Source of the DNA: Candidatus Steffania adelgidicola
GTDB lineage: Bacteria; Pseudomonadota; Gammaproteobacteria; Enterobacterales; Enterobacteriaceae
Assembly: GCF_020541225.1 (NCBI RefSeq)
Contig: NZ_CP045889.1
Location: forward strand, 1,208,346-1,272,345
Length of the DNA: 64,000 nucleotides
Reading direction: 5' to 3'
Within the stretch, counting starts at the first letter, position 1; every line of letters starts with the position of its first letter. The notes beneath the pieces were generated by a model. It ran no database searches and was not told where the DNA came from. It saw only the letters and a list, made by a program, of their open reading frames with translations. A program made the translations under genes and the position numbers. Positions 48,920 through 59,360 of this stretch are shown piece after piece.

Positions 48920-50729
48920 AAAAGTAAATCAAATACCTTTAATGGTATATCCTGTAAGATGTGTACGGTGGTGGTTTTCTTTTAATATTCAATCCTACGA
49001 GCTCTTCAGCTCAGTTTGGATAGCTTCGATAACCCGTTATGTCTCATTGAATGATCAGGTTGTACATTGTTTTTAATTTTAAAAAATAATCGCCTTATGG
49101 AAAAAATATTGCACATGCATGAAGAAATTAAATAATATTTTTATTCACTAATCTTCCTCAATCATGGGGCTAGCATTGTAATTTATCTAAAAATTACTAG
49201 ATTAATCTAATTTAATTATAAGTCTATTTCATTTTTCATATAAAACGATCTTTATATTTTCATAAAAAATATAGCTAACCACTCTAATTTTACTTAATCA
49301 ATACAGATTATACTGAGCCTATCCATTTCAGAATAAATACCGTTTTTTATATTTAACAAATACAAGATGAAAACATACTTTGATCGCTCTTCGTGAAATC
49401 TTTTCATATGTGACGTCTTATAAAATACTTAATCCTTTTAGAAAGTGGACTTATCCATATCTAATCTTGAAGTTCAGATACACATTACTTCACTCTTTTC
49501 TTGCTAAGAATTATAGGTTTTATTGCCAATGTTACTATTCTGACAAGAATCGTAATAAAAAATACAGTAAACAAAAACATTATACAGTTTTATCTCTGTA
49601 GTTCGAAAATAACTTTATTTCACAGCTTAATAACCTGTTCTCTATCCTTAGATAGGATTATAAAATATATTAAGCAACGATTTATCAAAAACTAAAATAG
49701 GATTCTTTGGTAGAAAACTACCATGTTTTTTACATGTTCTTCAGAAAGACATTATTTGATTAAAAATTCACGCTTAATTTTCTGAAAAAGATCATTTATT
49801 CTCTCCGTTATTTTATGAAAAATTTTATATACATTTATTTACTCTAACATATCTCGCTTAGATTTATTTTTTCTTATATAGATAAGAAATGTGGGAATTT
49901 TCCTGTACTCACATAATAAGAATGGAACATAAAGAATTTCGCAATACAACTACGGATTTTAATTTCTTTCTAAAACACAAGATAACAATTCATCTAACAC
50001 GCTTCTTATACGATCTGAACCAAACACCTGAATTAACTATTTAATAAATATTGATAGTGTAATTATAAAAAATATAGAAATTCTATTTTGAGATGAGAAA
50101 ATCCGTCGCAATATCGATACTGACTCGCAAATATGTGTCTACTAACACCAAATATTAGGTTATTAAGACTAAAATACACAATAACAGATAAACTATAATC
50201 AAGCGATAAAATTGATGATCAAGAAAAAAATATTCTATTAATCTACTCTATTTATTCTATAAAATAACTTAAGATCATATTATAGTAATACACTTCTCTC
50301 TAAAAGAGAGACGTTATCCAAAAAAAAGTATTGAGTAGAAAATACCATTTAATCTATAAAAGATTAATTCCTGGGAATTCTTGCATTTTTAAAAGAAAAT
50401 ATTAAGTTGGATACGCTTAAAATTAAGGATTTTATCAAAGTTATATATATGAATAAGCATTTCTCTTATTCATAAGAATAACAATAACATATAAGATGTT
50501 ATCAGAACCTTATATCTAATGACGCTCTTAGCAATACATCCGATACATTAAAACTCATTAAATCATAAGATCAATAAAAGAAAAAGATTTTTATCTCAAC
50601 ACCATCACTTAAATCGACGCCTATAGTGGCTAAATAGAATGCAGTGTTAGGTATCAAGTGGGGTTGAAAATTCAGGAATGAACATGTAAAACCTATAAAA
50701 AGAGAAAAGCAAGGTTACTAGAGAACCCG
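48920..50729. other. 1.8-kb AT-rich gap, no gene recognised
   Basis: Only short chance frames. A tRNA-like fragment (AGCTCAGTTTGGATAGC near 49,009) may be a decayed tRNA gene, and a TCTCTCT/AGAGAGA hairpin lies at 50295-50311. Confidence 0.4.
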
Positions 50730-51216
50730 CAATAAATTATAGAATAAATAACAATACAATCTATAAACAATGAGGAATACATGGAGAATCGCTATATTGG
50801 ATGCTTACCCGATTTCAGGTTAATTTATATGGAAGGTGTATTTTTTCATAAAAATCGAAAGATTATATATCAATATCATGCTATTTATTTAAAATACGGT
50901 ATCACTTACTTGAATCATATCACTAATATCTATTGTCTATATAGACAATAGATTCGAAAATTCATAAGTGTATACTGATATATAAAGTTTAAGTGGTATT
51001 CAAGAAAGTATATATGATTTATCAATCAGTTTTTTATCCATGTTGGCTTACAAAAACCAAATCACAATCATAAAATATCTATAAAATCAAATAAACCTCA
51101 TTAAAAGTATATAATATAAATATTACAACATTATTTTAAGTAAAATGTTTTCAAAAATAAAGTAAAGCAATTTGAATTTATGCCTCGCATATTAAACATC
51201 TCCCTCGAAAAACCAT
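50730..51216 (-). pseudogene. ppiB: Decayed ppiB (peptidyl-prolyl isomerase B)
   Basis: E. coli ppiB is divergent from cysS; here a minus-strand ATG at 51216 (MVF...) begins 186 bp from cysS. Co-linear matches are FT-stop-NNVVIF near 51130 (GFYNNTIF), FNEVYLI near 51095 (INGFMIQ) and MDKKLIDKS then PLK near 51020-50980 (MKQKATKEP, GLK). The 3' half is not readable, so the end is by expected length. A 26-bp perfect palindrome lies inside it at 50928. Confidence 0.58.
50928..50953. repeat. 26-bp perfect palindrome
   Basis: Two 13-nt arms without spacer (ATCTATTGTCTAT and its complement), inside the ppiB fossil. It lacks a terminator tail. Confidence 0.7.
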
Positions 51217-51402
51217 CTTCCTTTCAGAGCAGAAATGTTCCAGTACACAATACCTCGATAATATACAATCATTAATTACAATAAAACCATATGCATTAGA
51301 ACAAGTTGCATGACAAACATGTAATTTCCTCGTGAAGTCTGTTAAACTTTATAATTGGAGGTGTTAGATAAACGATTTTATAAATAGATGGAATTACTTT
51401 TA

Positions 51403-52794
51403 ATGCTAAAAATTTTTAATACACTCACGCACCAAAAAGAAGAATTTAAACCTATTAAAGCCGGTCACGTTAGTATCTATGTATGTGGCATCAGCGTGTA
51501 TGATTTGTGCCATATTGGCCATGCACGCACTTTTATCATTTTTGACGTCATTACTCGCTATCTTCGTTATCGCGGATTTAAAGTAAAATATGTCCGTAAC
51601 ATTACTGATATAGAAGATAAAATAATTCAACGTGCATCTGAAAATAACGAAAGTTTTCAGTATCTTAGTAATCGTATGATTAAAGAAATGCACAGAGATC
51701 TTGATCAGTTACATATCCTACGTCCAGATTATGAACCACGGGCAACGCACTACATGGACGAAATTATTAAATTAATTGACCAGCTCATAAAAAGAAAACA
51801 TGCCTATATAAGCTCTAGCGGAGATGTGATGTTTTCTATAGAAAGCGCTAGCGATTATGGCCGCCTATCCCGCCAAAACCCCAAAAAACTTCAGGAAAGT
51901 ACTCGAGTTACAAGGGAGAATGGCAAACAAAATTCCATGGACTTTGTACTGTGGAAAATGTCTAAACCCGGCGAACCAAGTTGGCCATCATCATGGGGGG
52001 TTGGCCGGCCGGGCTGGCATATTGAATGTTCGGCTATGAATAACCGAGTACTTGGGCATCATTTTGATATTCATGGTGGAGGCTCAGACTTGATTTTCCC
52101 ACATCACGAAAATGAGATTGCACAATCCACTTGCGCTTATGGCAGTCCCTACGTAAATGTTTGGATACATGCCGGAATGGTGATGTGTAATCGTGAAAAA
52201 ATCTCAAAATCATTAGATAACTTTTTTACTATACGTGACCTCTTGAGGAATTATGATGCCGAAACACTGCGTTATTTTCTGATGTGTGGTCATTATCGAA
52301 GCCAACTAACTTACAATGAAGATAATCTTCAACAAGCGCAAACAGCACTTGAGCGGCTTTATATAGCACTGCGAGATACGGATAAAACGGCCGCGCCCAG
52401 TGGAGGAGAAGAATTTTCATCACGATTTATTATAGCAATGGATGACGATTTTAATACCCCAGAAGCTTATTCGGTCCTATTTAGCCTAGCCCATGAGGTT
52501 AATCGCATGAAAAGTAAAGATATGAGGGAAGCACAGGGCATGGCTGCAACATTGCGACATCTTGGTAACATTCTTGGACTGCTTCATCAAGATTCCATTG
52601 CCTTTCTGCAAAAACGCTACATAGATGATTTAGATAATCATGAAGAGATTTCTTCTCTAATACAACAGCGAAACTCCGCACGACAATCCCAACAATGGGA
52701 AAAAGCAGATTACGCCCGGGAAAAGTTAAATGCATTGGGAATCGTGCTAGAAGATAATACCCAAGGCACCTTTTGGCGTCGAAGTCAAAAGTAA
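51403..52794 (+). CDS. cysS: Cysteine--tRNA ligase
   Basis: 463 residues (E. coli 461) from ATG 51403 (MLKIFNTL); an in-frame ATG at 51388 adds five non-conserved residues. The class I motifs HIGH (37-40) and KISKS (KMSKS in E. coli, near 268) are present, as are zinc ligands Cys28 and those in WHIECSAMN and [11 protein letters not shown]. Charges tRNA-Cys. A TATAAT near 51,350 could be its -10 element. Confidence 0.96.
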   Translation: MLKIFNTLTHQKEEFKPIKAGHVSIYVCGISVYDLCHIGHARTFIIFDVITRYLRYRGFKVKYVRNITDIEDKIIQRASENNESFQYLSNRMIKEMHRDLDQLHILRPDYEPRATHYMDEIIKLIDQLIKRKHAYISSSGDVMFSIESASDYGRLSRQNPKKLQESTRVTRENGKQNSMDFVLWKMSKPGEPSWPSSWGVGRPGWHIECSAMNNRVLGHHFDIHGGGSDLIFPHHENEIAQSTCAYGSPYVNVWIHAGMVMCNREKISKSLDNFFTIRDLLRNYDAETLRYFLMCGHYRSQLTYNEDNLQQAQTALERLYIALRDTDKTAAPSGGEEFSSRFIIAMDDDFNTPEAYSVLFSLAHEVNRMKSKDMREAQGMAATLRHLGNILGLLHQDSIAFLQKRYIDDLDNHEEISSLIQQRNSARQSQQWEKADYAREKLNALGIVLEDNTQGTFWRRSQK

Positions 52795-52891
52795 AAAAAT
52801 AAAGGTCGTGATGATCCCCTCGCAACGCTATCCCACTTATCTCAAATCTCCTCAATATTAAACAACACGATATAAAATCAAATAATTTCAC

Positions 52892-52930
52892 AAAGAGCAC
52901 TTTAATCGCAAGGTGCTCTTTCTTTTTTTT
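52892..52930 (+). terminator. Terminator downstream of cysS
   Basis: AAAGAGCAC / GTGCTCTTT stem (extended by two weaker pairs) with an eight-base loop, followed by CTTTTTTTT, about 100 bp after the cysS stop. Confidence 0.82.
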
Positions 52931-53555
52931 CATTTTATTTATAGTCTATTAGTAAATCAATCGGATTTATATCCAATAAATATACAAGCATGTACTCTAT
53001 AAGCATTGATTCACTAATATTAACGGATAATTATACTAATTTCCTCCTTTCACTTAGCGATTTTAACTAACCAATTACATAGACCTTATCTCTATCATTA
53101 TCAATGATAATAGTATTATCTCTATTCAGAATGGTTTTCTTATCCTTTCAATCAGATTGATTATCAATTTCAAGCCAATTATCTACTCGCTAAAGTATCT
53201 TACATAAACTTTTCCTTATAAAGAAGTTTTCTTTATAGAAGAAAAAATGTTCTATCCTGAGTTTATATGGTTTAATCAAAATAAAATTACTTAGCTATAT
53301 AGCTATGACGATTAAAAATAAAAACACTACCACAATAATATATAAACAATAGAATAAACAATGTAATTGATGGATTTTAAAAAGAACGACCCTTCTCTTT
53401 AAGAAAGAGAGCACTCGCTTTAAAATATTGGGTTATGATGGATTCTATTATCAATAAATTACTAGGCCGATCAAATCCCACTAAAACAATCGCATAATAT
53501 AGAGAATATACGTACCAACAAAAAACAGAAGCATAAGGAATAAGATGACTTATCA
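52931..53555. other. 0.6-kb AT-rich gap
   Basis: No gene or fossil recognised between the cysS terminator and the npr fossil. A TCTCTTT/AAAGAGA hairpin is at 53394-53410. Confidence 0.45.
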
Positions 53556-53818
53556 TCAAATCTGATATTAGACAACAACTATTAATACCGAGATCACTCG
53601 TCTCTTTTACTACCCTAGTAGTGCTGACATAAAACATTTATTTCTTAGCAATTTAGTATTGTCAACAATATTTTAACGTTATTAGCTTCATCCTCAATAT
53701 CGTTATGTGAGGAAGAGGTCGGCATCGAAAAACCGTATAAGCTTACAGAGCTTCTTTACAAAAGAAGAGTGTATACGCCGTAAGATATTTTAACTTCTAT
53801 CGTTTATTTTATCGTCAT
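53556..53818 (-). pseudogene. npr: Decayed npr/ptsO (phosphocarrier NPr)
   Basis: Reads MTIK, stop, TIEV from an ATG at 53818, against MTVKQTVEI of NPr (Gln codon turned to TAA). Downstream in the same frame are HNDIEDEANNVKILLTIL (RNDEGTEAEANSVIALLML) and RVISVL (AVIALF). The active-site His-Ala-Arg segment now reads YTL. The ATG still overlaps the end of rapZ, as in E. coli. Length about 263 bp against 273. Confidence 0.88.
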
Positions 53819-54640
53819 CCGTTTTATTTTTCCGAAATGCAATAACGCGATTAGATGTTTTATTACGGGAACGAAAATAGCCTGTAAATCCCTCGGGAAT
53901 ATAAACCAAACAGTGTTTACTTCCGGGACAATGTATCGCTAGGATCAGATAACCAAAATTATTGGTTTCCCGCATTGGCAACCAGAGTTATAAGCAACTA
54001 CGGGTCTAATAGATAATATCTATATTTCGATATAACTCGAAGAAATACTGACACAGGGCAATCTAATCAGATTAAAATCCAAACATAGAATGCTACAATG
54101 GAAATCAGATAAAACACCACATTCAACACATAATCAGGATCGATCAGGATGCCATCTTTTCAACCACACAATACAAATGCACTTATAGTTACCAAATAGG
54201 CGATTTCGTAACATTGCGGTAAGCTCATGTACCGACATCTCAGAGATGTAAATCACCAGATAATCACCCGAGCGAAGCGGCTCAACTAGAAATCGCTCTT
54301 TATCCACAGCAATTTCTAAAAAAATATTTCTTACTGAAAGTGAATTCAACCTACAGCTACCATTACAGCGACGGTTAAAAAAATTACGTTCAGCATCTCA
54401 AAAATCAGCGGAGAGATAGTAGCTGTTGGAAGGTTATCGATATGGAATGTTTCAAAACTTCTACTGTATATCGCATATCGATATTCATTGCAGTACACAT
54501 GTGACTTACCTATCACCATCTGAGGCAGGAACGGCACTGACAGATTATCAACATAATTAAAACCCATATTCTTTAGTACGCGCTAGCGCAATAGATTTAA
54601 ATAAATTGGATCAACTTCTGACTATCATAAATATTATCAT
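53815..54640 (-). pseudogene. rapZ: Decayed rapZ (RNase adaptor / GlmZ regulator)
   Basis: From an ATG at 54640: MIVRS, stop, SNLFKSIAL aligns position by position with the P-loop region MIVSGRSGSGKSVAL, so Walker A is destroyed. After a 1-nt shift come RVLKNMGFNYVDNLSVPFLP (ALEDMGFYCVDNLPVVLLP), then VEPLRSGDYLVIYISEMSVH near 54250, and [18 protein letters not shown] near 53960. Length about 826 bp against 855 in E. coli. It lies between ptsN and npr as expected. Confidence 0.93.
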
Positions 54641-54738
54641 GATATATCCCTCCCCGACTCGACCATACTGATTGACTCCACGGCAATACAGAAATACCTC
54701 CACAATCCTCATCCCGCGTCCAGAACGGGACCGAGACA

Positions 54739-55218
54739 TCAGTTACCATTTTTCGTCTCAATCATGATTTGATATAACTCCTCATCGCTTTTCGCAGCGC
54801 GCAAACGACGACCAATAGTTTTATCCGCAAGTCGCTGCGCCACTAGTGATAAGGTATATAAATGGGCTTTACAGAGTTCCACTGGGACCAGTAGTGCAAA
54901 TAACAAATCTACAGGCTGATTATCGATAGCATCAAACCCTATAGCCTGTTTAAGACGGATAAATACCCCTACTGCACGCAATGTATCTTCTTCCAGCTTA
55001 CCATGAGGAATCGCAATACCATTACCGATACCAGTACTACCCATACGCTCACGTGTTAATACGGCATCAAACACCACTTGTGGTGAAAGGTTAAGTTGCT
55101 TTGCCGCTAGTTCGCTGATAATTTCCAGCACTCTCTTTTTGCTTTGGCAGTGAATATCGCTACGGGTACACTCAATGTTTAATACTGAATCGATTTGCAT
55201 TGTTATCTTGTTACTCAT
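54739..55218 (-). CDS. ptsN: Nitrogen-PTS enzyme IIA (PtsN)
   Basis: 159 residues (E. coli 163). The phosphorylated histidine is His72 in GIGNGIAIPHGKLEEDTLRA, intact. In E. coli PtsN receives phosphate from NPr and, mostly in its unphosphorylated state, tunes potassium transporters and sensor kinases. Here both immediate neighbours, hpf and rapZ, as well as npr and rpoN, are dead, so PtsN is the sole survivor of its operon half. It probably acts without NPr-fed phosphorylation, unless another HPr-like protein serves it. Confidence 0.96.
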   Translation of the reverse strand: MSNKITMQIDSVLNIECTRSDIHCQSKKRVLEIISELAAKQLNLSPQVVFDAVLTRERMGSTGIGNGIAIPHGKLEEDTLRAVGVFIRLKQAIGFDAIDNQPVDLLFALLVPVELCKAHLYTLSLVAQRLADKTIGRRLRAAKSDEELYQIMIETKNGN

Positions 55219-55321
55219 GTCAGGTCACTTAGGCGCTGGTTAACCTTTAAGACTCATTAGCTCGCTAGTTATTATAGATATAACGAGACAATATGGGGTG
55301 TCGGTAGCGTTATCGGCTACG

Positions 55322-55602
55322 TTAAAGTAATACTGTTTTCATCTCTTTCTCTGCGTGTTTCATGATCATATAGATAGATCGATTTATAGCGGCATCCACA
55401 TCATTCATTTCTATGAAATAGGTTATTTAAACACGCTTACAATATCCCTTCGCTACAAGAATCTGCTATATTTTCCCGTTTTTAAGACAATACATACCTA
55501 AAAGTATAATTAAAGCACTATCACACTTCGTGATTTTTATTTCTATCAATTCTCGTAGAGTGTTTGTGATCTTTATATCACCTCCATCATCTTGAGTGTC
55601 AT
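55322..55602 (-). pseudogene. hpf: Decayed hpf (ribosome hibernation factor)
   Basis: ATG at 55602. After MTLKMMEV and a frameshift it reads KITNTLRELIEIKITK, matching EITEALREFVTAKFAK of HPF, and near the end NDVDAAINRSI (QDMYAAIDGLI) then KHAEKEMK (KHKDKLK). Its 281 bp compare with 288 in E. coli. The middle is unreadable. Confidence 0.88.
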
Positions 55603-55627
55603 AGTGTATTCCTTCCCTGTTTAGATT

Positions 55628-56907
55628 AAAAAATATTTTCGGCAGTTCAGAGATGAAATGAATATAGACGTTTGATATTTTAACATTTTTTCATTATCTT
55701 AGCCTGATGAGATAATAGGTAAGTAAGCTACCACTAAACAGTCTTTCTAGATAATTTATAGAAATAGATCTTGTAATTGATATATAAAAAGACGTTAAAG
55801 ACCATTTTCCTCTCCTTATTCTTTTGATGTAACTAAAGAAAACGTCTTAACTTAAAGATAAAACTATTCTTTTTTTATTGGAGTATCGATATCTGACAGT
55901 GGAAAAGATAATTCTCTATTTTTCTTAGGTATAAAAGTGATTTTCTGGATTTTTAATCAGTTCAGGCATCTTCTAAAAACGAATAAAAGGTGAACTTTTT
56001 ATTTAAAGCATTATGAATACTATTTATCACTACCTACTGATGCTTAATAAAACGAACGGAGAGAGTGCTTTATAGTGGAATACTTGGTAGTTGAGAAGCA
56101 CACATTATGATACACCAGAATTAATAGACGGCTTTAAATGTAAATGCAGAGGTTAGAAAGCGCTCAATCACTTGCGTGAAGATAGTTCTTGACTTTATTT
56201 AAAGGTAGTAGAGTACGAAAATCATGCATCTACAGAAGACTAAAATAATGACTGACGCGAAGTCTTACCGCATTTATTAAGAAAAATCGAACAAAGACGA
56301 TGAAATCCTCAAGCATGGGAAATAATAAGAATTATTATATCAGTACATATACAGTTAAATGTACTTAATATCTTTTAGCAATAATTTAATGTTATCTTAA
56401 GTTAAAATTTCACTGTCTATATTCTATACACTCTCATCTAACGTCACTCATAAAAAACCAATGCTGCTAAAAAGCGGCAACGATCAAAATAAGGACAGTG
56501 GGATCCAAGACGTAGCAGAAGAAGAGCAACTCTTCCTACCATATAAGATAGTCCTGCAGGATTTCGATTGTTTTATTCTGATAAACCAAAAATCATCTAT
56601 CCTGATAGTTAGTAGTGAATACTGTACTATTTCAATATGTTTTATTCTACACAAGCCTAATCTGCAGTGATTCCCTCGGATTTCTTCTTCTGTTATCACA
56701 GATGTATCTAGCACTCAGGCTATTTCCTATCTTGTATCGGCAGCGCGTTATCCAGATCAGTTTCATTAAGAAAAAGAATAGGTTACAGAGCTATCTAAAT
56801 TTCCTGGTAGAGTTTCATCATTGAAAATCGCACTGGACGGATTACCTCTTGTAAAAGAGGTGTCATAAGTGCTTGCTCATTTAGTTTGAATGATAAATAG
56901 ACTGCAT
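55628..56907 (-). pseudogene. rpoN: Decayed rpoN (sigma-54)
   Basis: Starts at an ATG 47 bp after lptB, the same gap as in E. coli by memory. Codons near 56866 read FKLNEQALMTPLLQEVIR then SMMKLYQEI, matching LRLSQQLAMTPQLQQAIR and STLELQQEL of the activator-binding region; the distance from the ATG shows a 1-nt deletion. At the far end LSHQAKIM and KRLYSF follow LSEQGIM and AKYRESL. Many stops lie between. Length about 1.28 kb against 1.43 kb. Confidence 0.88.
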
Positions 56908-56954
56908 ATGTTTTGTTAACTATTCTTATACACTACGGCAGTGATATCACCGAA

Positions 56955-57680
56955 TTAGAGACGAAACTCTTCACCCAAATAAACACGTTTGACCTGTTCG
57001 TTAATCAAAATATCAGCCGGTGAACCAGATGCAATAAGCTTCCCCTGGCTAACAATATAAACTCGCTCACACACCTCGAGCGTCTCACGCACATTGTGAT
57101 CAGTAATAAGTACACCAAGGCCGCTATCGCGTAAATGTTTAATAATGTTCTTGATATCTATCACTGAAATCGGGTCAACACCGGCAAAAGGTTCATCAAG
57201 TAATATAAATTTAGGATTCGCAGCCAATGCACGAGCAATTTCCATTCGCCGTCGTTCACCTCCTGATAAAGACTGGCCAAGATTGTTACGAAGATGGCGG
57301 ATATGAAATTCCTCCATTAAGTCTTTAGCCCGGTCATGGCGTTGTTCAGTAGTAAGATCCGTACGAATTTGCAATACTGCCATGAGATTATCGAATACAC
57401 TAAGACGACGAAAAATTGAGGCCTCTTGCGGTAAATACCCGATGCCGCGACGTGCTCGGATATGGAGGGGTAGAAGGCTAATATCGTCATCATCCATCAT
57501 GATGCGGCCAGCGTCACGAACAATAATACCAACCACCATATAAAACGTAGTTGTCTTCCCAGCTCCGTTAGGCCCCAGCAATCCTACAATTTCACCAGAG
57601 TTTACCTGTAGGCTAACGTCTTCTACTACACGCCGCCCTTTATAGGTTTTAGCTAAATTTTCTGTAATTAATGTTGCCAT
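56955..57680 (-). CDS. lptB: LPS export ABC transporter ATPase LptB
   Basis: 241 residues, E. coli length. The cytoplasmic motor of the LptB2FG complex that extracts LPS from the inner membrane. Walker A GPNGAGKT (36-43), signature [15 protein letters not shown], Walker [14 protein letters not shown], and the switch histidine in [10 protein letters not shown] are all intact. It lies 11 bp after lptA. Confidence 0.98.
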   Translation of the reverse strand: MATLITENLAKTYKGRRVVEDVSLQVNSGEIVGLLGPNGAGKTTTFYMVVGIIVRDAGRIMMDDDDISLLPLHIRARRGIGYLPQEASIFRRLSVFDNLMAVLQIRTDLTTEQRHDRAKDLMEEFHIRHLRNNLGQSLSGGERRRMEIARALAANPKFILLDEPFAGVDPISVIDIKNIIKHLRDSGLGVLITDHNVRETLEVCERVYIVSQGKLIASGSPADILINEQVKRVYLGEEFRL

Positions 57681-57691
57681 AAATGCTTCAC

Positions 57692-58237
57692 TTAACTATT
57701 GAGATCTTTATTTTTATTTTCTTTATCCGGAAACTCCGCTGGTAACAGTACAGTAGTAACCTGATTACCTTTGTTGCTGAAAGCCTCCATTTGCTTTTTA
57801 TTGACGAAATAGATAATGCAATCAGCATTCACATTGGTGTTTAACTGCTCCAGATACGCATTACCTGTCAAAATCAGTAAATTATTTTTGGTTTCATAAC
57901 GCACCTTCTGTGCACAACCGTGTATCGGTTTACCATCGTCCTGCAATTGAGAAAAGGTAACCGGATTCCCGTACCCTTCAGCTACTTCCTTATCATCTTT
58001 ACCAGCGAAACGAGTAATTACTACGCGATCGGCACAAAGATTAATAGAGCCGCGTTTAACCACAACATTACCAGTTAGGGTAACAGTATTCGTCTGCATA
58101 TCTATTGCCTGCTTTGCAGAATCGATATAAATAGGCTGTTGATTATCACTGCTCAACGCTAACGCTGACGCGCTAAGCATCATAAAACCAGCCGATAAAA
58201 GGTGACTCGAGATGATATTATAATTCAGCAAATGCAT
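57692..58237 (-). CDS. lptA: LPS transport periplasmic bridge protein LptA
   Basis: 181 residues (E. coli 185). A signal peptide ([17 protein letters not shown]) is followed by the OstA/LptA beta-jellyroll ([20 protein letters not shown] and LTGNAYLEQ). It forms the LPS bridge between LptC and LptD. It overlaps the end of lptC by 20 nt, similar to the E. coli overlap. Confidence 0.95.
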   Translation of the reverse strand: MHLLNYNIISSHLLSAGFMMLSASALALSSDNQQPIYIDSAKQAIDMQTNTVTLTGNVVVKRGSINLCADRVVITRFAGKDDKEVAEGYGNPVTFSQLQDDGKPIHGCAQKVRYETKNNLLILTGNAYLEQLNTNVNADCIIYFVNKKQMEAFSNKGNQVTTVLLPAEFPDKENKNKDLNS

Positions 58238-58784
58238 AATAAGTTTTCACTCTTTCCATCAACTCAGCTGTTTTGTTACGCAAATTGCAGCGCATCTTCA
58301 TTCCGGTGGAGTTAAAACCAGTACCAGATAAGGTCACCTCATCATCTGAGAAGATCTCTTGCGTAATTAAATTAATAACTGCATTTTTTGTTGTTATACG
58401 TTTAAGCTGAGAGATATCAGTCAGGCTCTCTACTTGAATATGGCCATGTAAGTAAAGGAGTCTGTTTTGAATGAGCTTACCCTTATCCGCCTTCACCGTC
58501 CAAGCTGGCACTTTATTTTCATCAAAAGTCGTGGCACACGGTTTAGTAAACCAGGTTATCTGTGGCTCAGCAAAATAATTTACATGAGCAGCTACCAACT
58601 GATAATGAATCCCTCCTTCTGAGTTATACACTACCGTAGTGGTATATTCAGTCTGATAGGTAGGCTCACTGGTATTCGGCGATTTTGAGATTTTCGCTGT
58701 ATCGGTGTCCGTTACATACCAAGCAGTTAAAACTAATGCGACTAATCCTAATAACGCCGTAATCCAATATATCATCCTACTCAT
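58218..58784 (-). CDS. lptC: LPS export protein LptC
   Basis: 188 residues (E. coli 191). A single N-terminal membrane anchor (ITALLGLVALVLTAWYV) and a periplasmic jellyroll with RLLYLHGHIQVESL and the terminal [16 protein letters not shown]. It passes LPS from LptB2FG to LptA. It is 5 bp after kdsC. Confidence 0.95.
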   Translation of the reverse strand: MSRMIYWITALLGLVALVLTAWYVTDTDTAKISKSPNTSEPTYQTEYTTTVVYNSEGGIHYQLVAAHVNYFAEPQITWFTKPCATTFDENKVPAWTVKADKGKLIQNRLLYLHGHIQVESLTDISQLKRITTKNAVINLITQEIFSDDEVTLSGTGFNSTGMKMRCNLRNKTAELMERVKTYYAFAEL

Positions 58785-58789
58785 ATCGA

Positions 58790-59347
58790 CTAACCTGTAG
58801 CATTATCGAGTTTTCCTTGTGCGAGTAGTAGCAGGTCACAGACTTCCCGTACGGCACCTCGACCGCCGGTAAGACGGGTAATGTAATTAGCCTTGGGCCA
58901 CAATAACGGATGAGAATCCGCCACAGCCACACTTAGACCGACCTGATTCATTACCTTAGCATCAATCAAGTCGTCGCCTATATAAGCGACTTCTTTTTCC
59001 GTGAATGTCAGTTTACTCAAGAGCACTCTAAACGCTAAAGTCTTATCCGACAGCCCCTGATAAAGATGTGTAATGCCAAGCGAAGAACAACGGTCCTCTA
59101 AAAGCTTGGCCGACGAGCGTGCCGTCATAATAGCCACTTCAATACCAGATATTAGTAGACAACGAATACCATAACCATCTCGGACGTGAAACGTTTTAAA
59201 TTCTTCACCAGTATTGCTCATATAAATTAAACCGTCTGACATTACGCCATCTACATCTAAAATCAACAGACGAATAGCGCGAGCACTTTGTAATACTTGG
59301 TATGATACTGGTCCATAGCATGTATCAACCATGGAGCTCTCTTGCAT
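58790..59347 (-). CDS. kdsC: 3-deoxy-D-manno-octulosonate 8-phosphate phosphatase KdsC
   Basis: 185 residues (E. coli 188) from the ATG at 59347, preceded by AAGGAG; the frame continues to 59389 inside kdsD and is rejected. A HAD-superfamily tetrameric phosphatase with Asp31 and Asp33 in LLILDVDGVMSDG, and the GDDLIDAKVM motif. It makes free Kdo for lipid A decoration. Confidence 0.95.
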   Translation of the reverse strand: MQESSMVDTCYGPVSYQVLQSARAIRLLILDVDGVMSDGLIYMSNTGEEFKTFHVRDGYGIRCLLISGIEVAIMTARSSAKLLEDRCSSLGITHLYQGLSDKTLAFRVLLSKLTFTEKEVAYIGDDLIDAKVMNQVGLSVAVADSHPLLWPKANYITRLTGGRGAVREVCDLLLLAQGKLDNATG

Positions 59348-59360
59348 AATAATGCTCCTT

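Noticed and set aside
54134-54567. Two overlapping minus-strand frames of about 70 codons
   Set aside because: They are fragments of the rapZ fossil.
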